Positions 51,501 through 61,950 of a DNA stretch of 64,000 nt are shown piece by piece. Source of the stretch: Eulemur rufifrons. Lineage: Eukaryota; Chordata; Mammalia; Primates; Lemuridae. The translations under genes were made by a program, and so were the position numbers. Position 1 is the stretch's first letter, and every line of letters starts with the position of its first letter. The stretch spans positions 1,351,501 to 1,415,500 of the forward strand of contig NC_091009.1 in the NCBI RefSeq assembly GCF_041146395.1, given 5' to 3'. A model generated the notes under the pieces. That model had not been told where the DNA came from. It was given only the letters and a program-made list of their open reading frames with translations, and did not search any database.

Positions 51501-54300
51501 AGCATGCCAACAAAATACGACCCCAGAGTTGCTTTCTCTGCGTGAATGTAAGCATTCGTATATATGACTCTCCTACTTCCTCCAAAATACAGTTTAGAAT
51601 GCTTACAAACCACCACCCAAACGTTGCGTTCTCTGAGTGAATGTAAGCGTTCCCATGTTTGACTCTCACAATTGATGCAAATTAGAGTTTAGCATGCTTA
51701 GAAACAATCTGCCGAGAGTTACTTTCTCTAGGTGACTGTAAGCTTTCTTATATAAGACTCGCGAACTTCTTCCAAACTACAGTTTAGCATGCCAACGAAA
51801 CACTGCCCCATCGTTGATTTCTCTGAGTGAACATAAGCGTTCCCACATATGACTTTCTCTCTTCTTCCAAAATAGAATTTAGCAGATCTACAAAACGGCC
51901 CCCGATGGTTGCTTTCTCTAAGTGACTGCAATTTTCCCCAGATAGGACTCTCGAACTTCCTCCAAAGTATACATTAACATGCGTACATACGCCACCCAAC
52001 AGTTGCTTTCTCTGCGTGAATGTAACCGTTCATATATATGACTCTCCTACTTCTTCCAAACTACAGTTATGATGCCTACAAATCACCACCCAAACGTTGT
52101 GTTCTCTGAGTGAATGTAAGCGTTCCCATGTTTGACTCTCACAATTGCTGCTAATTAGTGTTTACAGGCTTGCAAAGCTGTCCCGAGTGTTGCTTTCTCT
52201 AGGTGACTCTAAGTTATCCTATATAACACTCTCGAACTCCTTCCAAACTGCAGTTTAGCATCCCCACAACACATCACCCCATAGTTTCTTTCTCTGCATG
52301 AATGTAAGCGTTTGTCTATATGACTCTGGTACGTCTTTCAAAATACAATTTAGCAGACCTAAAAATCACCCGCCAAGAGTTGCTTTCTCTAAGTGACTGT
52401 CAGCTTTCTAACTTCTTCCAATCTATAGTTTAGCATGCCTGCACTACAGCACCCCGTATTTGCTTTCTCTGTGTTAATGAAAGCGTTCCTGTATATGTCT
52501 CTCGTACCTCTTCCAAAGTAGAGTTCAGTATGCTCAAAAACGGCCACCCCAACGTTGCTTTCTCTGAGTGAATGTAAGCGTTCCTGTATATGATTCTAAC
52601 ACTTCATTGAAAATAGAGTTTAGCAGGCCTACGAACCACCCCCCCAAGAGTTGCTTTCTCTAAATGACTGTAAGCATCCCAGATATGACTCTCGAACATC
52701 CCCCAAACTATAGTTTAGTAGGCATACAAACATCACTCCATAGTTGCTTTCTCTGCATGAATGTAGGCGTTCCTATATATGATTCTCGTCCTTCTTCCAA
52801 ACTAGAGTTTAGTATGCCTACAAACCACAACCCCATCGTTGATTTCTCTGAGTGAATGTACGCAGTCCCCAAAATGACTCTCCCCCTTCTTCCAAAGTAG
52901 AGTTTTGCAGGCCTACAAACCATCCCCCGAAAGTTGGTTTCTATAAATGATGGTACGCTTTCCTATATATTACTCTTTAACTTCTTGCAAACTAGAGATT
53001 AGCATGGCTACAAAAAATCCACCCCATAATTGCTTTCTCTGCATGAATGTAAGTGTTCCCATATATCATTCTCCTACTTCTTCCAAACTAGAGTTTAGTA
53101 TGCCTACAAACCACCACATCATCGTTGCTTTCTCTGAGTGAATGTAAGCCTTCCCATATATGACTCTCACTCAGAAACCAAAATAGAGTTTAGCATGCCT
53201 ACATTCCACACCCAGAGATTTGCTTTCTGTAAGTGACTCTAAGCTTTCTTATATGTGATTCTCAAACTTCATCCAAACTAGAGTTTAGCATGCCTAGAAA
53301 ACACCACCCCACAGTTGCTTTCTCTGCATGAATGTAAGCGTTTGTATATATGACTCTGGTACTTCTTTCAAAATACAATTTAGCAGACCGAAAAATGAAC
53401 CGCCGAGAGTTGCTTTCTCTAAGTGACTGTCTGCTTTCGAACTTCTTCCAAATTATATTTTAGCATGCCTACAAAACACCACCCCATAGTTACTTTCTCT
53501 GCATCAATATAAGTGTTCATATATATGCCTCTCTCACTTCATCTAAATTAGAGTTTAGCAGGCCTACAAACCACGCCCCGTGAGTTGCTTTCTCTAGGTG
53601 ACTGTAAACTTTCCTATATAAGAATCTCCAACTTCTTTCAAACTACACCATGCCAACAAAACACCACACCGTGGTTGCTTTCTCTGAGTGAACATAAGCG
53701 TTCCCATATATGACTCACACTCTGCTTCCAAAATAGAATTTAGCAGATCTACAAACCAGCCCAAGATGGTTCCTTTCTCTAAGTGACTGTAATTTTCCCC
53801 AGATATGACTCTCGCACTTCCTCCAAACTACAGATTAACATGCATACCTGCGCCACCCCACAGTTGCTTTCTCTGCGTGAATGTAACCGTTCATATATAT
53901 GACTCTCCTACTTCTTCCCAACGACAGTTATTATGCCTTCAAACCATCACGATAATGTTTCTTTCTCTGAGTGAATGAATGCAAGCGTTCTCACATTTCA
54001 TCCAAATTAGAGTTTAGCAGGCCTACCAATAAACTTCCGAGAGTTGTTTTCTCTGTGTCACTGTAATCTTTCCTATATAAGACGCTCGAACTTCTTCCAA
54101 ACCACAGTTTAGCATGCCAACAAAATACGACCCCAGAGTTGCTGTCTATGCCTGAATGTAAGCGTTCAGATATATGACTCTCGTACTTCCTCCAAAATAC
54201 AGTTTAGAATGCCTACAAACCACCACCCAAACGTTGCGTTCTCTGAATGAATGAAAGCATTCCCATGTTTGACTCTCACAATTGATGCAAAGTAGAGTTT
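48600..54300 (-). repeat. 2.6-2.7-kb higher-order repeat in the reverse half
   Basis: The variant CAAAATACGACCCCAGAGTT recurs near 48,790, 51,510 and 54,120, offsets of about 2,720 and 2,610 bp. The block with GATATGACTCTCGAACATCC and its neighbours at 52,664-52,923 has partners at 50,024-50,239 and 55,351-55,542. The two arms thus carry the same higher-order pattern. Confidence 0.75.
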
Positions 54301-55079
54301 AGCAGGCCAAGAAAGGATCTCCCGAGAGTTGCTTTCTCTAGGTGACTGTAAGCTTTCCTAAATAAGACTCTCCAACTTCTTCCAAACTACAGGTTAACAT
54401 GCCCACAAAACATCACCCCATAGTTTTTTCTTTGCATGAATGTAAGCATTAGTATATATGACTCTGGTACTTCTTTCAAAATACAATTTAGCAGACCTAA
54501 AAATCACCCACCAAGAGTTGCTTTCTCTAAGTGACTGTTCAGGTTTAGAACTTCTTCCAAACTATAGCATGCTTACAAAACACCACCCCGTAGTTGCTTT
54601 CTCTGGGTGAATGTAAACGTTCCCAAATATCATTCTCGTACTTCTTCCAAACTATTTAGTATGCCTACAAAAACCAGCCCAATGTTGTTTCTCTGAGGGA
54701 ATGTAAGCGGTCCCATGTTTGACTCTCACACTTCATCCAAATTAGAGTTTAGCATGTGTACAAACAATCTCCCGAGAGTTGCTTTCCCTAGGTGATGGTA
54801 ATCATTCCTGTATAAGGTACTCCAACTTCTTCCAAACTGCAGTTTAGCATGCCTACAAAACCTGACGCTAGAAGTGCTTTCTCTGCGTGAATGTAAGTGT
54901 TCCTATATAGGACTCTCGTACTTCTTCCAAACTACAGTTTAGTATGCCCTACAAACCACCACCCAAACGTTGTTTTCTCTGAGTGAATGTAAGCGTTCCC
55001 ATATATGACTCTCACACTTCAACCAAAATAGAGTTTAGCAGGCCTACATTCCACACCCAGAGAGTTGTTTTCTCTACGT

Positions 55080-55925
55080 GACTGTAAACTTTCCTATATA
55101 TGACTCTCAAACTTCGTCCAAACTAGAGTTTTGCAAGCCTACAAAACACCACCCCATAGTTGTTTTCGGTGCCGGAATGTAAGCGGCTCTACATGTGATT
55201 CTCTTGCTTTTTCCAAATTACAGGTTAGTATGCCTAGGAACCACAACCACGACGTTGCTTTCACTGAGTTCCCATATATTATTCTAACACTTCATTGAAA
55301 ATAGAGTTTAGCAGGCCTACGAAACACCCCCCGAGAGTTGCTTTCTCTAAGTGACTGTAAGCTTCCCAGATATGACTCTCGAACTTCCTCCAAACTATAT
55401 TTTAGTAGGCATACAAACATCACTCCATAGTTGCTTTCTCTGCGTGAAGGTAAGCGTTCCTATATACGATTCTCGTACTTCTTCCAAACTAGAGTTGACT
55501 ATGCCTACAAATCACAATCCCATCGTTGATTTCTCTGAGTGAATGCACGCGGTCCCCAATATGACTCTCCCCCTTCTTCCAAACTGGAGTTTTGCAGGTG
55601 TACAAAACATCCCCCGAGAGTTGGTTTCTATGACTGTAACCTTTCCTATATATTACTCCTTAACTTCTTCCAAACTAGAGATTAGCATGGCTACAAAAAC
55701 GCCACCCCATAATTGCTTTCTCTACGTGAATGTAAGCGTTCCCATATATCATTCTCCCACTTCTTCCAAACTAGAGTTTAGTATGCCTACAAACCACCAC
55801 GTCGTCGTTGCTTTCTCTGAGGGAATGTAAGCCTTCCCATATATGACTCTCACTCTGAAACCAAAATAGAGTTTAGCAGGCCTACTTTCCACACCCAGAG
55901 ATTTGCTTTCTCTAAGTGACTGTAA
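55080..55925 (-). repeat. 845-bp arm-specific segment of the array
   Basis: Both ends carry the same monomer series (TTCTCAAACTTCGTCCAAAC at about 55,940, and CTCTCAAACTTCGTCCAAAC at about 55,105), and the left arm has only one such series near 40,450. The segment resembles 52,600-53,300. It is most simply a duplication by unequal exchange on this arm, or a deletion on the other. Confidence 0.7.
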
Positions 55926-57283
55926 GCTTTCTTATATGTGATTCTCAAACTTCGTCCAAACTAGAGTTTAGCATGCCTATAAAACACCACCCCATAGTTA
56001 CTTTCAGTGCGTCAAAATGTATGTGTTCCTATATGTGATTCTCGTGCTTCTTCCAAACTGCAGTTTAGTAAGCCTACAAACAACCCCATCGTTGCTTTCT
56101 CTGAGGGAATGGAAGCGTTCTCATATATGACTCTCACACTTCAACCAAAACAGGGTTTTGCAGGCCTACAAACCACCCGCCAAGACTTGCTTTTTCAAAG
56201 TGGCTGTTACCTTTCCTATATAGGACTCTGGAACTTCTCCCAAGCTAGACTTTAACATGTCTACCTGACACTACTCCGTAGTTGCTCTCGCTGTGTGAAT
56301 GTAAGCGTTCCTATATATGAGTCTTGTACTTCTTCCTAACTAGCATCTGGCATGCCAAAATAACACTCCCCCATAGTTGCTTTCTTTGAGTCAATGTAAA
56401 CATTCCTATATATGTCTCTCGCACTTCTTCCAAACTTGAGTTATGTCTACAAACCAATCCCCGACAGCTGTTTTCTCTGAACGAATTTAAGCGTTCCTAT
56501 ATAGGACTATGGCACTTCCTCCAAACTAGAGTTTAGCAAGCCTACACTCCACCCCCGTTCATTGCTTTCTCTAAGTTACTGTAAGCTTTCCTATACATGG
56601 CTCTCGAAATTTTCCAAAGTAGAGTTAGCATGCCTACTATACACCTACACATAATTGCTTTGTCTGAGTGAATATAAGCCTTCCTATATATGACTGTCGC
56701 ACTTTTTCCAAATTAGAGTGTAGTCAGCCTGGAAAGCACCCCTTATAGTTGCTTTCATTGAGTGAATGTTAACATTCCTATGTATGACTCTCGCAACTTT
56801 TCCAATCTAAGATTTTAGCAATGCCACAAATCCCCCGCCGAGAGTTCCTATACATAACTGTCCTCTTTTTCCAAGCTAGAGTTTAGGAAGCCTAGAAACC
56901 GTCCCCCCGTAGACGCTTTATGTGAATGTAAGCGTTCCTATATATGACTCTCGCCTTCCTCCAAACTAGAGCTTAGCAAACCTACAAACCAACTCCCTAT
57001 AATTGCTTTCTCTGAATGAATGATATCGTTCCTATATAAGACTCTCGAACTTCTTCCAAACCAGAGTTTAACAAGCCAAAAAAGCACCCCCCATAGATGC
57101 TTCCTCTAACTCAAAGCTAATATTCCTATATATGATTCAGCTTCTTCATCCAAACTAGAGTAAGGCAAGCCTACAAATCACACACCAATAGTTGCTTTCT
57201 ATCAGTAAATGTAAGCATCCCTATATATGACTATAGAAATTCTTCCAAACTGGAGTTTAGCAAGCCTCCAGACCCCCGGACCC

Positions 57284-57420
57284 CACTCCATAGTACCCTG
57301 GGCATTGGAGCCTGCCTGTCATGCAGGACATAGGGGCGGACCCTCATCTCAGACACGGCATTGGTGGATTGTAGGCTTTTTTAAGTTTTTGAATTGAAGA
57401 AGTCTGAGAATTGGAATTGG
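57284..57420 (+). repeat. Type III island, 5'-truncated, forward
   Basis: Mirror copy of 38,971-39,113. CCCCACTCCATAGTACCCTG, GTCATGCAGGACATAGGGG, GGTGGATTGTAGGCTTTTTT and AAGAAGTCTGAGAATTGGAA are landmarks. The 5' end is replaced by the 95-bp satellite exactly as in the left arm. Confidence 0.8.
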
Positions 57421-57660
57421 GTTTAGGGTAAGGTTAGGTGTTAGGGACTAGGATTAGGTTTAGGGGTTAGGGTTTTAGGTTAGAATTAGGGTTAGGATTA
57501 CTGTTAGGGTTAGAGATTAGGATTATGTTTAGTGGTTGGGTTTAGGTTTAGGGTGAGAGGCAAGAGTAAGGGTCAGGGATTAGGGTTACTGTTAGGAGTT
57601 AGATTCAGGGCTTACTAAGGGTTTGGTTTAGAGATAGGGTTAGGGCTTACGTTTAACGGT

Positions 57661-57800
57661 GTGTGTTAGGGCACGGGCCCTGTCTAATGTACGGGGCACT
57701 GTGGGTGTGGAGCAAGGCTGGGTCCCCACTTCATCGTACCCTGGGTGTTGGGCTTCAACTGTCATGCAGGACAAAGGCAGAGGCTCATCTCACGCATGGT
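57661..57800 (+). repeat. Type III-prime island, 3'-truncated, forward
   Basis: GGGCACGGGCCCTGTCTAAT, CCCACTTCATCGTACCCTGG and GCTCATCTCACGCATGG, then telomeric repeat without the TTGTAGGC block. It shows the same truncation as 38,589-38,733. Confidence 0.75.
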
Positions 57801-58390
57801 TAGGATTAAGGTTTAAGTTTAGGGTCAGGGTTGAGGGTTAGGGTGAGGGTTAACAGTTAGAGTTAGTGTAAGGGGGTTAGGGATAGGGTTAGGGTTAAGG
57901 GTTAGGTTTATGGTTCAGGTTTAAGGTTAGCATTAGAGGGTAGGGTTAGTGTAACTGTAGATCAGTGTTGGGTTTAGATCTCTAGGCATTAGGGCAAAGG
58001 TTAGGGTTAGGGTTAAGAGTTAGGGTTATGTTTAAAGGTTAGGATTGGGATTAGGCTTAAGGGTTAAGGTTAAGGTTATGGGTTATGACTAAGGATCAAC
58101 GGTTAGGGTTATTTTTAGGCGTAGGGTTAGGGTAAGGGGTTAGAGTTAGTGTTAGTGTTGTTGGTCGGGTTAAGGTTAGGGTTGGCGTTTCAGAATTAGG
58201 GATTAGGTGTTATGTTTATAGCTAGGAGTTAGGGTTAGAATTACGGTATAGGGCTTGTTCTCAGGGTGTCATGCATTAACGTTAAGATAAGGGGTTAAAG
58301 TTAGGGTTACGGTGAGCTTTACCTGTTAAGGTGAGCAGTAGGATCAGGGTTAGGTGTTATGTTCTGGGTTAGGGTTATGGGTGAGGGGTA

Positions 58391-58600
58391 GGGCTTATCC
58401 TTAGGGCACGGGCCCTGTATGCACTAGGAGGCGAAGTTAGGGATCTGTGATGGTCGCTGGGAACCCACTCTATCGTTCGCAGTGTATGGGCCTCTGGGTT
58501 TCATGCAGGACACTGTGGCAGAGCCGGCTTTCATGCATGGCTTAGTAGGATTGTAGGCTTTCAAAACTCTGAGAAAGCAAGAAGTCTGAGAATTAGATAT
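58391..58600 (+). repeat. Type Ib island, forward
   Basis: GCACTAGGAGGCGAAGTTAG, GGTCGCTGGGAACCCACTCT and GCATGGCTTAGTAGGATTG. GCACTAGGAGGCGAAG resembles the CTCF core motif. It is the mirror partner of 37,912-38,120. Confidence 0.8.
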
Positions 58601-58918
58601 CGGGTTAGGATTACGACACGGTTTAGGGATGAAGATTAGTGTTAGGGTGAGGGCTTAGGGTTAGGGGTTAGGGTTAGGGTTAGGGTTGTTGGTAGGGTGA
58701 AGGTTAGGGTTGACGTTTTAGAATTAGGGATGAGGTGTTATGGTTATGACTATGGTTTAGGATTAGAATTATGGGATAGGGCTTCTTCTCAAGGTGTTTT
58801 GCATTCACGTTAAGTTAAGGGGCTAAGTTAGGGTTACGGGGAGGTTTATGTTTTAAGGTGAGCAATAGGATCAGGGTTAGGTGTTATGTTCAGGGTGAGG
58901 GTTATTTGTTAGGGGTAG

Positions 58919-59132
58919 TGTTTATACTTAGCATACAGGCCCTGTCTGCACTGGGAGGTGGGCGGGGTTTAGGGGGATGGTATTGTCCCCGGGAACCCAC
59001 TCTATCGTATGCTGGGTATGGGCTCCTGGGTTTCATGCAGGACACAGTGGCAGAGCCCCCTTTTACTCATGGCATGGGAGGATTGTAGGCTTTCTAAACT
59101 CTGAGAAAGCAAGAAGTCTGAGAATTAGATTT
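58919..59132 (+). repeat. Type Ic island, forward
   Basis: GGAGGTGGGCGGGGTTTAGG, CCCGGGAACCCACTCTATCG, CCCTTTTACTCATGGCATGG and AGAAAGCAAGAAGTCTGAGA. Its end is 532 bp past the end of the Ib island, as in the cassettes. Confidence 0.8.
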
Positions 59133-60662
59133 AGGGGTAGGATTATGGTAATGTTTAGGGATGAAGATTAGTGTCAGGGTGGTGTCTTGGGTTAGGGGTT
59201 GGGGTTAAAGGTTAGTGTTAGGTTTAACAGTTACAGTTAGGTTTATGGTTAAGTTTCAGGGTTAGGGTTAAGTTTGGGTTTAGCGTTTGGCACAGGGGAA
59301 GACTTCAATGTTAGCTTTATGGTTAAAGATTAGGATTAGTGTTAGTGTGAGGGTTAATGGTAAGGGTCAAGATTAATGGTTCAGGTTGGGGTTAGGCTTT
59401 GGTTTAGGGTTAGGGGTTAGGGTTAGGCTTAGGGTTAAGGGATAGGATTAGGGTTAAGTGTTGGGCTTAGGGTTAGTGTTTAGTGTTAGGGTTATCGTTA
59501 AGGATTAGGGTTAGGGTCAGGGTTAAATGTTTGGGTGCGGGTAATGATTAGGGTCAGGGTTAAGGTTTACGGATAGGGTTAGTGTTAAGGGTTACGGGTA
59601 GGTTTAGGGTTCAGGGTTAGAGTTAGCATTAGGGCTTAAGGTTAGGATTAGGTGGTAGGTTAGATTTAGGGTTAGATCTAGGCGTTAGAGTAAGGGTTAA
59701 GAGATAGGGTTAGGTTTAATGCTTAGGATTAGGGTTAGGGTTTGGGGTTAAAGTAAGTGTTAGGGGTTAGGTTTAAGGATCAAAGGTTAGGGTTATTTTT
59801 AGCTGTAGTGTTAGGGTTAGGGATAAGGGATCCCATTAGCATTAAGGGTCTTCCTTACTGTAGGGTTAAGGGTTAGGCTTGGAGTTAAATGTTAAGGTTA
59901 GGGTCAGTGTTAAGATTTAGGGTGAGGGTTAACGGTTAGGGTAAAGGTTAAGCGTTAGGGTTAGGGATTAGTGATTAGGGTTTTTGGTTAGTGTTAGGGT
60001 TAGCGGTTAGGAGTTAATGTTTTATGAAGGGGTATGGTTAGAATTAGGATTGGGGTTAGAGTTAGGGTGAGGTATAGGGGTTAGGTTTAGGGGTTAGTTT
60101 TAGGGTAAAAGGATAGGATTAGGGTTACGGATTGGGCTTAGGTTTAGGGTTAAAGTTTACTGCTAGGGTTAGGAATAGGGTTCAGGGTTAGCTTTAGGGG
60201 TTCTGGTTAGGGTTAGGTGTTAGGTTAGTGTCAGGGTTAGGTCTAGTCGTGAGGGTAAGGTTCAGGGTTAGCTTTAAGAGCTAGGGTTAGGTTTAATGGT
60301 TAGGATTAGGATTAGGGTTAAGGGTTAGGGTAAGGCTTAGGGGTTTGGGTGAAGGGTTAGGGTTTTTGTTAGGCATAGCGTTGGGGTTAGAAGTAAGGGT
60401 TACTGTCAGTGTTAGGGTTGTAGGTAGGGTTACGGTTAAGGTTAGCGGTTTAGAATTAGGGTTAGGGATTCGGTGTCACAGTGATGACTAGGAGATAGGG
60501 TTAGAATTATGGGATAGGGGTTGTTCTCAGGAAATGGGTTATGCATTAACGTTAGGATAAGAGGTTAAAGTTAGGCGCATGGTGAGGTTTACGTGTTAAG
60601 GGAAGAAATAGGAACAGGGTTGGTTGTTATGTTCAGGGTGAGGGATATCTGTTACAGGTATT
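59133..60662 (+). repeat. Degenerate TTAGGG with GGATCC block
   Basis: About 1.5 kb of telomere-like variants with no island. Near 59,820 it contains GGGATCCCATTAGCATTAAG, the reverse complement of the block found in each 1.88-kb unit on the left. This is the single right-arm copy of that unit. Confidence 0.8.
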
Positions 60663-60875
60663 GTTTATGCTTAGCGCACGGGCCCTGTCTGCATTAGGCG
60701 GGGGAGGAGGTTCGGGGGCTGGGATTGTCACCAGGATCCCACTGTATCGTCCTCTGGGTATTGGCCCGTGGGTTTCATGCAGGACACCGTGGTAGAGCCT
60801 CCTTTCACGCATGGCATGGGAGGATTGCTGGCTTTCTAAACTCTAAGAAAGCAAGTAGTCTGAGAATTAGATTTA
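60663..60875 (+). repeat. Type Ia island, forward
   Basis: GCGCACGGGCCCTGTCTGCA, GGCATGGGAGGATTGCTGGC and AGCAAGTAGTCTGAGAATTA. It is the mirror partner of the Ia island at 35,503 and the a member of the inverted cassette 60,663-63,497. Confidence 0.8.
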
Positions 60876-61171
60876 GGGTTAGGATTATGGTTAGGGTTAA
60901 GGATGAAGTTTAGTGTTAGGGTGAGGGCTTAGGGTTAGTGATTAGGGTTAGGGTTAAAGGTTACTCTTAGGTTTAACAGTTACAGTTCGGTTTAGGGTTG
61001 AGTTTTACGGTTAGGGTTAAGATGAGAGGTTAGGGTTTGGTATAGGGTTAGGGTTAGGTACAGGGTTAGGGTTAAGTGTTAGGATTAGGGTTCAAGATTA
61101 GGATTAGGGTTAGGATTAAAGGTTAGCGTGAGAGTTAACGGTTAGGGTAAAGGTTAAGAGTTAGGGTTAGG

Positions 61172-61505
61172 GGCCGGGCACGGTGGCTCACGCCTGTTAT
61201 CCTAGCACTCTGGGAGGCCGAGGCGGGTGGATTGCTCAAGGTCAGGAGTTCGAGACCAGCCTGAGCGAGACCCCGTCTCTACAAAAAATAGAACGACATT
61301 ATATGGACAACTAAAAATCTATATAGAAAAAATTAGCCGGGCATAGTGGCGCGTGCCTGTAGTCCCAGCTACTCGGGAGGCTGAGGCAGTAGGATCGCTT
61401 AAGCCGAGGAGTCTGAGGTTGCTGTGAGCTAAGCTGACACCACGGCACTCACTCTAGCCTGGGCAACAAAGTGAGACTCTGTCTCAACAAAAAAAAAAAA
61501 AAAAA
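61172..61505 (+). mobile_element. Dimeric Alu SINE, strepsirrhine (lemur) type, full length
   Basis: The element starts GGCCGGGCACGGTGGCTCAC and ends in an A tail of about 20 bases after GAGACTCTGTCTCAACA. The pol III A box (GTGGCTCACGCC) and B box (GTTCGAGACC) are visible in the left monomer. Lemur-type marks are CCTAGCACTCTGGGAGGCC, the long linker with CAACTAAAAATCTATATAG before AAAATTAGCCGGGCATAGTG, GAGGCAGTAGGATCGCTTAA, and the 3' part GTTGCTGTGAGCTAAGCTGA with CGGCACTCACTCTAGCCTGG. Likely target-site copies are AGAGTTAGGGTTAGG before and AGTGTTAGGGTTAGG after. The repetitive host makes them hard to prove. The mirror site near 35,205 is empty. Confidence 0.93.
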
Positions 61506-61754
61506 GTGTTAGGGTTAGGGTTTAGGTTTAGTGTTAAGGGTTAGGGTTAGTTTTAGGGTTCGAGTTATGTGTTAGGGTTTGTGTTAGAGGTTAGGGTTTG
61601 GTTTACTGTTCAGGGTTAGGGTTACGTTTAGGGGTTAGCATTAGGGTTAAGAATTAGGTTTAGGGTAAGGGTTTAGAGTTAGTGTTCGTCTTTAGGCTCG
61701 GGGCTTAGATTCAGGGTCAGGGGTTAGAGTTGGTGGTAGGGCTTAGATTTAGCG

Positions 61755-61950
61755 GTCAGTTTAAGGGCACAGGAGCTGTTTAATCTATGGTGAGAGGGGT
61801 CTGTTCGGAGTCACCACAAAGCACAACATCATTCCCTGGGCCCTGGGACAAGACCTACATGCAGGACTCAGGCGGAGCCTCATCTAACACATGGCATGGC
61901 TGTATTGTAGGCTTGCTTCACTCTGGGAATGGAAGTAGTGTGAGAATTAG
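61755..61950 (+). repeat. Type II island, forward
   Basis: AGTTTAAGGGCACAGGAGCT, CATTCCCTGGGCCCTGGGAC, CTACATGCAGGACTCAGGCG and GGAAGTAGTGTGAGAATTAG. It is the II member of the inverted cassette, with its end 1,014 bp before the end of the Ib island. Confidence 0.8.

Larger units (their letters stand above)
46577..57283 (-). repeat. 95-bp satellite array, reverse half
   Basis: The same monomer family as the left half in reverse orientation, about 112 copies by length. Typical motifs are TTCTTCCAAACTAGAGTTTA, CCTACAAACCACC and TTGCTTTCTCTGAGTGAATG. It is about 3.2 kb longer than the forward half: about 2.4 kb extra lies next to the orientation switch and about 845 bp extra near 55.1-55.9 kb. 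Confidence 0.9.
50024..61640 (-). repeat. Right arm of the large inverted repeat
   Basis: Mirror partner of 35,105-45,574. It differs by the extra 845 bp in the array, absence of the 106-bp duplication seen at 36,885, and the Alu at 61,172. Similarity to the left arm ends near 61,640, where this side turns into the flank of a type II island while the left side continues as another 1.88-kb unit. Confidence 0.85.

Noticed and set aside
42409..56255. Frames of 60-95 codons in the 95-bp array
   Set aside because: They occur in both halves on opposite strands because the array is inverted. They are open only where a monomer series happens to lack stops, and they resemble no protein family I know.
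39114..57283. CRISPR-like array
   Set aside because: The 95-bp units are contiguous and similar along their full length, with no unique spacers, and the host is a primate.
39114..57283. Alpha satellite or CENP-B box
   Set aside because: The period is 95 bp, not about 171 bp. I found no match by eye to TTCG followed eight bases later by CGGG; the frequent TTCGAGAGTC lacks the second half.
39114..57283. TATATA motif in most monomers as promoters
   Set aside because: CATATATAGG is part of the monomer consensus and has no downstream gene or initiator. A repeated AT-rich motif alone is not evidence of a promoter.
61172..61505. tRNA or 7SL RNA gene
   Set aside because: The pol III boxes belong to the Alu, which is dimeric, A-tailed and apparently flanked by target-site copies.
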